Assembly: GCA_903858385.1 (NCBI GenBank)
Contig: CAIOIN010000102.1
Coordinates: forward strand, 1-12,195
DNA: 12,195 nt
Origin: an uncultured Microcaldota archaeon
Lineage (GTDB): Archaea > Micrarchaeota > Micrarchaeia > Micrarchaeales > Micrarchaeaceae
Reading direction: 5' to 3'
Of the stretch, positions 7,233-12,195 are shown in pieces (positions within the stretch are counted from its first letter, which is position 1; each line of letters starts with the position of its first letter). The notes below the pieces were generated by a model. It made no database searches. It saw nothing but the letters and a program-made list of their open reading frames with translations, and was not told the DNA's origin. Made by a program: the position numbers and the translations under genes.

Positions 7233-9780
7233 ATGCAGGCCGAAATTGTAGATTATATAAGGTTCACAACCATCTCGCCAGCCATGATCAGGAAGATGAG
7301 CGTAGCGAAGCTCATCGTGCCCGACACCTACAACGAGGACGGATACCCGATCGATGGCGGTCTTGTAGACCAGAGGTTGGGAGTCATAGACCCCCGGCCT
7401 GAAGTGCAAGACCTGCGGAGGGCGTGTGAAGACCTGCCCGGGCCACTTCGGCTATCTTGAACTCGTGAGGCCGGTCATCCATCCGGAATTCGCGAAGAGC
7501 GTTTACCTACTGTTGCAATCAACCTGCTACCAGTGCCACAAGGCGCTGCTGACGACGGAGCAGATGAACGAGATAAAGCCGGTCATAAAGAGCTTCGTCG
7601 GCTCGGAGGAAGAGATAAACGAGCAGACCATAGCGGCCGGAGCGCTCACGACCATAGAGCGCGAAGACACGAGCATGGTGCTGCTCAAGAAGCTCAAGTC
7701 GATAAAGAAGTGCCCGCACTGCGGCATACAACAGAGGAAGATCAAGCTCGAAAGGCCTACCTTCTTCTACATGGACAGCACCAGATTGAGGCCAGACGAG
7801 ATCAGGGACTGGATGTCCAAGATATCTGATGATGATCTGACTTCGTTCGGCATAGACCCGACTGCAACGAGGCCGGAATGGCTCATTCTTACCGCGCTTT
7901 TGGTGCCACCGGTCAACGTAAGGCCGTCGATAACCCTGGAATCAGGTGAAAGGAGCGAGGACGACCTGACGCACAAGCTCGTAGACATAATGAGGATAAA
8001 CCAGAGGCTTGAACAGGACATAGATGCAGGCGCTCCTCAGATAATAATAGACGACCTTTGGGAACTTCTTCAGTACCAGGTCACTACATATTTCAACAAC
8101 GAGACTCCGGGTGTTCCGGTCGCAAGGCACAGGAGCACAAGGCCGTTGAAGACTCTTGCACAGAGGCTCAAGGGCAAGGAAGGCCGATTGAGATACAACC
8201 TCAGCGGAAAGAGGGTCAACTTCTCGGCAAGAACAGTCATATCCGCTGACGCAAGCCTCACGATAAACCAGGTCGGCGTTCCAAGCAGGATAGCGGAGAC
8301 GCTTACGATACCGCTATACGCCACGGTCTGGAACCTCGAAGAGATAAAGAAGATAGCAGCGAGGACGGAATACCCGATGGTGCTCAACCTCATAACGAAG
8401 GAGGGCATAAGGAAGAGGCTCACTGACGCGACAAGGGAGGAGATACTCAAGATAATAGAGCCTGGATGCATACTGGAAAGGCAGCTGGTCGACGGGGACA
8501 GCGTCTTGATGAACAGGCAGCCTACGCTGCACAGGCTCTCGCTGATGTCGCACACGGTCAAGATACTTCCAGGAAAGACGATGAGGATTCACGTATCCGT
8601 CACGGTGCCATACGGTGCCGACTTCGACGGAGACGAGATGAACCTGCACGTCCCGCAGTCCTTGGAAGCACAATCGGAGGCAAGGTACCTGATGCAGCCG
8701 AAGGATCTGGTCAGGTCGCCGAGAGACGGCAAGCCGATCATGTTCATGGAAGAAGATGAAGTGGTAGGCGTGCACCTGCTGACGAAAGACGATGCATATT
8801 TCACAAAGGAAGAGGCAAGCCTGATGCTCGCCAACGCGGGAGTGTATGAATTCCCCAAGCATGAGGTGAAGGGCAAGTTCAGCGGCAAGAGCATCTTCTC
8901 GTTGCTGCTGCCGAAGGACCTCGAGTTCGAGTACAAGAGCGGGGCATCGAAGATAGTCATCAAGAAGGGAGAGCTCGTAGAGGGCACGGTGAGCTCGAAG
9001 CTCGTCGGAGAGGGCGGGGCACTGATATTGAGGCTGTTCGACGAATATGGCGCCGATTTCACCATGGAATTCCTGCTTCAGATGACCAAGATGACGCTCA
9101 GGGTAGCCGAAGCGGCTGGAGTCACGATAAGCGTCAGCGACTACTACAACTCCGATGCAACGAACAAGGAGAGGCAGAAGATCATAGAGGAGGTAGAGGG
9201 CAGGGTCAACGACATAACGAAGAAGTACGCCGAGAACAAGCTCGAATCGCTTCCGGGGTACACCAAGAGGGAGACTCTGGAGCTGGAGACGATGGCCCAA
9301 TTGGAAGAGGCGAGAACGATCGCGAACAGGGCGCTCAGCAAGAGCATCGGCACAGACAACAACGCAATGCTCATGGCATCGGTCAAGGCAAGAGGAAACA
9401 TACTCAACTACGTCCAGACAAGCATGTTCCTCGGACAGCAGGCGGTAAGAGGAAAGAGGCCGTCGAGAGGCTATTCGGGAAGGATACTGCCTTATTTCAC
9501 GAGGAACAACAAGACCCCTGAAGCGAAGGGCTTCGTCAAGTCTTCGTTCTTCGACGGGCTGAAGCCGAAGGAGTTCTTCATGCATGCAATGGGCTCAAGA
9601 GACTCTGCAATGTCCAAGTCATTGGTCACTGCACAGAGCGGATACCTGCAGAGAAGATTGATAAACGCCATGCAAGATTTCTATACAGCCGAGGACCTGA
9701 GCGTCAGGGACGCAAGCGGAGCGCTTATACAGACTATCTACGGCGGAGACGGGATGGATCCCACAAAGGAGCGTGAATGA
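7233..9780 (+). CDS. rpoA1: RNA polymerase subunit A' (N-terminal part of Rpo1), frame interrupted
   Basis: Catalytic largest subunit (Rpb1/beta' equivalent). The first 54 codons from the ATG at 7233 match A' (ISPAMIRKMSVAKLIVPDTY, GGLVDQRLGVIDP), then the frame breaks in a C5 run at 7391-7395. Dropping one C restores about 848 residues, close to the usual A' length. The join rebuilds the clamp zinc site Cys58, Cys61, Cys68, His71. A second zinc site is Cys98, Cys101, Cys160, Cys163. RVNFSARTVIS, NRQPTLHR and the metal-binding ADFDGDEMN (Asp463, 465, 467) are intact. Departures are Gly461 for the usual Asn before ADFDGD, KARGN in the F-loop (718-722), and SKSLV in the bridge helix (794-798). 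GTG at 7224 is an alternative start. Without the shift, translation ends at 7460 after 75 residues, so the gene is either misread here or expressed by frameshifting. Confidence 0.93.
7391..7395 (+). other. C5 run with +1 frame disruption in rpoA'
   Basis: Frame one reads GAC CCC CGG CCT; the family sequence needs GAC CCC GGC CTG, giving DPGLKCKTCGG. One C is therefore extra. A tRNA-Pro on CCC at 7392-7394 could slip onto CCC at 7393-7395 with perfect pairing, and the next codon would be the apparently uncommon CGG, so the site has the form of a +1 slippage site. A sequencing or assembly indel is the simpler explanation. Confidence 0.9.
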
Positions 9781-10829
9781 GCATGGAAAAGAACGAAATA
9801 AGCAAGAGCAAGCTCGTGGTTCCGGGAGAGGCAGTGGGAACAGTGGCCGCGCAGTCGATAGGAGAGCCGTCCACGCAGATGATATTGCGATCATTCCATA
9901 CTGCAGGCATAGCCTCGGTCGTCACCACAAAGGGATTGCCGAGGATAATAGAGATCGTCGACGCTAGGAAGAAGCCGAAGTTCCCGACGATGCAGGTCTA
10001 CCCCGAGAAGAAGATAGCCGACAAGTACGAGAAGGTCAGGGAGATATGGAGGAAGCTTGAAGACGTCAAGGTATCGAATCTCATATCGAACTTCGAAGAA
10101 GACTTCAAATCGGGAAGCATGATGCTCAATCTTGACAAGGAAAAATTGGCGTTCCACGAGGTCACTGGCAGGAAGATAGCCTCGGAGCTGTCCAAGAAGG
10201 AAGGCATAACGGTCGACCAGGACGGAGACCGGATAAAGGTCAAGGTAAAGAAGAAGGAGAACATAAAGTCCATGAGGACAACGTTCGTCCACGTGCTTGC
10301 CACTTCGATTATAGGCATACCGGGCATAAACAAGGCAATGATGCTCCAGGGAGAGGACGGCACATTCCACATCACCACGAGCGGCAGTAACATTGAGAAG
10401 GTCATGGAGATTGAGGGCGTCGACAAGTGGCACATCTACGCCAACGACCCGTTCGAGGTAGCGAGGAACTACGGCATAGAGGCCGCTAGGAACGTGCTCG
10501 CGAACGAGATAAACGACACGATAAAGCAGGAGGGCCTTACAGTCAGCTTCAAGCACCTTGCGCTGCTCGCTGATGCGATGACATACACTGGCGAGATAAG
10601 GAGCGCCGGAAGGCACGGCATCGCAGGGGACAAGGATTCCGTCTTCGCTAGAGCGGCCTACGAAGAGACCGTGAAGCACTTCATCAACGCCGGCCTGTTC
10701 GGCGAGAAGGACATGCTCAAAGGGGTAGCGGAGAACATACTGATAGGCAAGCAGATAGGCCTCGGCACCGGCAAGGTCAAGCTCGCGGTCAGGAAGACTG
10801 ACATGGGCAAGCTGAAGGGCAGCAAATAG
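9777..10829 (+). CDS. rpoA2: RNA polymerase subunit A'' (C-terminal part of Rpo1)
   Basis: 350 residues. It holds the trigger loop, jaw and the C-terminal clamp part of the largest subunit. The N-terminus PGEAVGTVAAQSIGEP and GLPRIIEIVDARK are the family signature. The trigger-loop His41 that contacts the incoming nucleotide is kept in LRSFHTAG, but the usual QMTLRTFHYAG is QMILRSFHTAG, with Ile36 replacing a near-invariant Thr. The C-terminal region (GIEAARNVL, LALLADAMTYTGEI, GRHGI, ARAAYEETVKHF, GVAENILIGKQIGLGTG) is typical. The ATG at 9777 overlaps the rpoA' TGA in an ATGA arrangement and has GGAG 5 nt upstream; ATG at 9783 is a possible alternative. It is the last gene of the operon here. 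Confidence 0.96.
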   Translation: MSMEKNEISKSKLVVPGEAVGTVAAQSIGEPSTQMILRSFHTAGIASVVTTKGLPRIIEIVDARKKPKFPTMQVYPEKKIADKYEKVREIWRKLEDVKVSNLISNFEEDFKSGSMMLNLDKEKLAFHEVTGRKIASELSKKEGITVDQDGDRIKVKVKKKENIKSMRTTFVHVLATSIIGIPGINKAMMLQGEDGTFHITTSGSNIEKVMEIEGVDKWHIYANDPFEVARNYGIEAARNVLANEINDTIKQEGLTVSFKHLALLADAMTYTGEIRSAGRHGIAGDKDSVFARAAYEETVKHFINAGLFGEKDMLKGVAENILIGKQIGLGTGKVKLAVRKTDMGKLKGSK

Positions 10830-10831
10830 GC

Positions 10832-10836
10832 TTTTT
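10832..10836 (+). terminator. T5 terminator after the RNA polymerase operon
   Basis: Five T residues begin 3 nt after the rpoA'' stop, and a new TATA box follows at 10877, so the operon probably ends here. Confidence 0.4.
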
Positions 10837-10876
10837 CTCGGATCGGTGACAAAAGCGCGTGACGCCGAGTGAAAGA

Positions 10877-10884
10877 TATAAAAA
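10877..10884 (+). promoter_or_regulatory. TATA box for the LSm-HD unit
   Basis: TATAAAAA, preceded by the purine-rich GAAAGA expected of a BRE element. The predicted start near 10907 gives a leader of about 6 nt before the ATG at 10913. Confidence 0.6.
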
Positions 10885-10912
10885 TGTGCATTTGATTACT
10901 AATGATGATAAT

Positions 10913-11146
10913 ATGCCAATTCAGCAACAGGAACGGCCTTTTGATTTGTTAAACAGGGTTATAGGCCAGCAGGTGCTTGTCAGGCTCAAGAATAACGTGA
11001 GCGTGAGGGGCAAGATAACCTCATTCGACGCGCACATGAACCTGGTCATGGAAAGCGCAGAGGAGCTCAACGACGGAGAGCTCAAGGCAAAGCTCGGAAC
11101 AATACTCCTTCGCGGCGGCAACATAATCTTCGTCTCGCCGGTGTAG
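10913..11146 (+). CDS. Sm-like archaeal protein (LSm)
   Basis: 77 residues, the normal size of an archaeal Lsm/SmAP protein. These form rings of six or seven subunits that bind U-rich RNA and take part in RNA processing and turnover. The Sm1 motif runs through RPFDLLNRVIGQQVLVRL to FDAHMNLVMESAEEL, and the Sm2 motif is LGTILLRGGNIIFVSP near the C-terminus; the RNA-contacting HMN and RGG residues are present. I chose the ATG at 10913 rather than the longer frame from 10859 because the TATA box at 10877 lies inside that extension and the family starts close to RPFD. The HD-domain gene follows after 9 nt and is likely on the same transcript. Confidence 0.93.
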   Translation: MPIQQQERPFDLLNRVIGQQVLVRLKNNVSVRGKITSFDAHMNLVMESAEELNDGELKAKLGTILLRGGNIIFVSPV

Positions 11147-11155
11147 ATAGATCAG

Positions 11156-11824
11156 ATGGACGGCGTTCAGGTAAGAAGCTCAATCAAGTCCATCTACGAC
11201 AGATTCTCTATTCCTCGCAGCCTCAGACTGCACATGTACAGGGTGGCCTCGATAGCCGAGATGGTCTGCGACAACTGGAAGGGCCCGCGGATAGAAAAAG
11301 ACGACATAGTGGCAGCATGCCTGTTGCACGATGTGGGCAACATAGTGAAGTTCGACTTTGACAGCGGGAGCACAATCAGCATACTCAATGAATCGGAGAG
11401 CGAGATCAGCCGTCTGAAGAAGTTGAAAGATGAGGTGGTGGCAAAGTACGGGAGGATAGACAACGAGGCGAGCCACAACATGATGAAAGAGCTGGAGGTC
11501 GACAAGGTGATCATCTCAATTGTCGACGAGATGAGCCACATCTTCGATGAAAAGGACAAAGGCTACGAGGTGATGGTATGCAGCTATGCGGATTTCAGGG
11601 TGGAGCCTGACCGGATATCCAGTGTTACAGAGAGGTTCACGGACTTCGCAAAAAGGAACAAGAACAATCCGAACTCGGGCATGAAGGCAAGAAGCGAGTC
11701 GGTCATGTCGAAACTGCCCAAGGCCCTCGAGATAGAGAGGGATATCTTCGCAAACGTGACGATAATGCCGGAAGAGATAAATGACAAAAGCATTAAGCCT
11801 TATCTTGACAGATATATGAAGTGA
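11156..11824 (+). CDS. HD-domain protein (putative metal-dependent phosphohydrolase)
   Basis: 222 residues with an HD-superfamily pattern: His26 in LHMYRVA, His58-Asp59 in CLLHDVGN, a possible His107, and Asp146 in YADFRV. HD proteins bind one or two divalent metals and hydrolyse phosphoesters such as nucleotides, cyclic nucleotides or RNA ends. The HD core covers about residues 20-155; the C-terminal 65 residues look helical and I do not recognise them. No membrane segment or signal peptide is seen. Its position 9 nt after the LSm gene suggests co-transcription and hints at an RNA- or nucleotide-related role, but the substrate cannot be read from the sequence. Its stop lies 12 nt before tRNA-Ala. 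Confidence 0.82.
   Translation: MDGVQVRSSIKSIYDRFSIPRSLRLHMYRVASIAEMVCDNWKGPRIEKDDIVAACLLHDVGNIVKFDFDSGSTISILNESESEISRLKKLKDEVVAKYGRIDNEASHNMMKELEVDKVIISIVDEMSHIFDEKDKGYEVMVCSYADFRVEPDRISSVTERFTDFAKRNKNNPNSGMKARSESVMSKLPKALEIERDIFANVTIMPEEINDKSIKPYLDRYMK
11810..11817 (+). promoter_or_regulatory. Possible TATA element for tRNA-Ala
   Basis: AGATATAT, inside the last codons of the HD gene, ends 20 nt before the mature tRNA 5' end. If used, the transcript would begin almost at the mature end. The spacing is slightly short, and read-through from the HD gene is equally possible. Confidence 0.25.
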
Positions 11825-11836
11825 ATCCCATTAATT

Positions 11837-11908
11837 GGGCTCGTGGCGTAACGGTAGCGCGCCTGCATGGCATGTAGGAGGTTGCGGGTTCAAATCCCGC
11901 CGAGTCCA
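11837..11908 (+). tRNA. tRNA-Ala (anticodon GGC)
   Basis: A full cloverleaf folds by eye. The acceptor GGGCTCG pairs with CGAGTCC, including the G3-U70 wobble that is the identity mark of tRNA-Ala. The D stem is GCGT/GCGC, and the anticodon stem CCTGC/GTAGG carries the loop ATGGCAT, so the anticodon is GGC at 11869-11871. The T arm is GCGGG-TTCAAAT-CCCGC, with discriminator A at 11908. There is no intron and no encoded CCA. The four bases CCCA at 11827-11830 could pair with TGGG at 11836-11839, which covers the tRNA's own 5' GGG. Confidence 0.97.
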
Positions 11909-11913
11909 TACTG

Positions 11914-11918
11914 TTTTT
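11914..11918 (+). terminator. T5 terminator after tRNA-Ala
   Basis: Five T residues start 6 nt after the tRNA 3' end, a usual position for archaeal tRNA termination. Confidence 0.5.
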
Positions 11919-11960
11919 AAGTTAAATGCGCTTCGGCAATCGACGACCGCTGCTGAAAGT

Positions 11961-11968
11961 TATAAGTA
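11961..11968 (+). promoter_or_regulatory. TATA box for the partial gene at the right end
   Basis: TATAAGTA preceded by GAAAGT, a BRE-like purine stretch. The predicted start near 11991 gives a leader of about 9 nt before the ATG at 12000. Confidence 0.55.
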
Positions 11969-11999
11969 TTACCTAAACTGCATGCAATACAGTGATCTG

Positions 12000-12195
12000 A
12001 TGGTAGTACATAATGCAGCAACGACAGATGCATCGAAAACGCTAAACTTGACAATGCTCAGAGTGCAGGATGATGCGGGAATGGTCAAAGCATGGCATGC
12101 GGATTTCCCGACTAATACAATGTATGGATCGGGATCTTTTAATAGTATGAAGGAAAGATGGGATGCATATTTTGCCAGATCGGTAGAAAAGGCTG
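12000..12195 (+). CDS. Unrecognised protein, N-terminal fragment cut by the window end
   Basis: An open frame starts with ATG at 12000, runs 65 codons without a stop and leaves the window. It begins MVVHNAATTDASKTLNL and continues with a charged, probably helical part around MKERWDAYFARSVEKA. The start is supported by a TATA box with the same short leader spacing as the other genes here. The base composition looks more AT-rich than that of the polymerase operon. The ERWDAYFARS part faintly recalls the N-terminal helices of GNAT acetyltransferases, but this is not enough to name it, and no catalytic motif is in view. Confidence 0.55.
   Translation, partial: MVVHNAATTDASKTLNLTMLRVQDDAGMVKAWHADFPTNTMYGSGSFNSMKERWDAYFARSVEKA

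Noticed and set aside
8314..9585. A 423-codon open frame antisense to rpoA'
   Set aside because: It mirrors a strongly conserved gene, its product is rich in Leu, Arg and His with no recognisable motif, and similar long antisense frames occur opposite the other polymerase genes. It is a by-product of codon bias.
7426..9780. rpoA' starting at the internal GTG at 7426
   Set aside because: This would remove the N-terminal 64 residues and two zinc-binding Cys. The missing part is present in the adjacent frame just upstream, so the gene starts at 7233 and is frame-disrupted.
9891..10679. A 262-codon open frame antisense to rpoA''
   Set aside because: Shadow of a well-supported gene; composition is typical of reverse-frame translation.
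10859..10912. A longer N-terminus for the LSm protein
   Set aside because: The 18 extra residues overlap a good TATA box and match nothing in the family; the ATG at 10913 fits the promoter spacing.

Overview
The window looks archaeal. It carries the RNA polymerase operon in the archaeal order rpoH-rpoB''-rpoB'-rpoA'-rpoA'', with both large subunits split in the archaeal way, an Sm-like (LSm) protein, TATA boxes about 27 bp before likely transcription starts, T-run terminators, and heavy use of ATA (Ile) and AGG (Arg) codons. The split B subunit fits Euryarchaeota or DPANN-type lineages. The divergent polymerase, the lone proteins and the broken operon context suggest a fast-evolving lineage, possibly DPANN/Micrarchaeota-like; this placement is inference.

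Layout: (1) 66-1985, minus strand: two proteins, each with an HExxH zinc-protease motif followed by a Glu in a similar sequence block. They look like diverged paralogous gluzincins, and each has its own TATA box. Bases 1-65 show nothing I can call. (2) 2097-3557, plus: a radical SAM protein with a B12-binding-like N-terminal region, divergent from the second zincin. (3) 3695-10829, plus: the RNA polymerase operon with very short gaps or overlaps. rpoH starts at TTG and rpoB' at GTG. The rpoA' reading frame is broken by one extra C in a C5 run at 7391-7395, inside the N-terminal zinc-site region. (4) 10913-11824, plus: an LSm protein and an HD-domain protein, likely co-transcribed. (5) 11837-11908, plus: tRNA-Ala(GGC). 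(6) 12000 to the end: the start of an unrecognised gene with its own promoter.

The main surprise is the polymerase. The Mg-binding aspartates, the trigger-loop His and the zinc ligands are intact, but several nearly invariant residues around the active site are replaced: the Asn before ADFDGD is Gly, the bridge-helix DTA(V/L)(K/R) block is SKSLV, the trigger-loop QMT is QMI, the B' Glu-Asp pair is Lys-Asp, the conserved NQSPRN...AMGKQ block is rewritten, and the F-loop GARGS is KARGN. The usual downstream partners (rpl30e, nusA, rps12, rps7, EF-1alpha) are absent directly after rpoA''.
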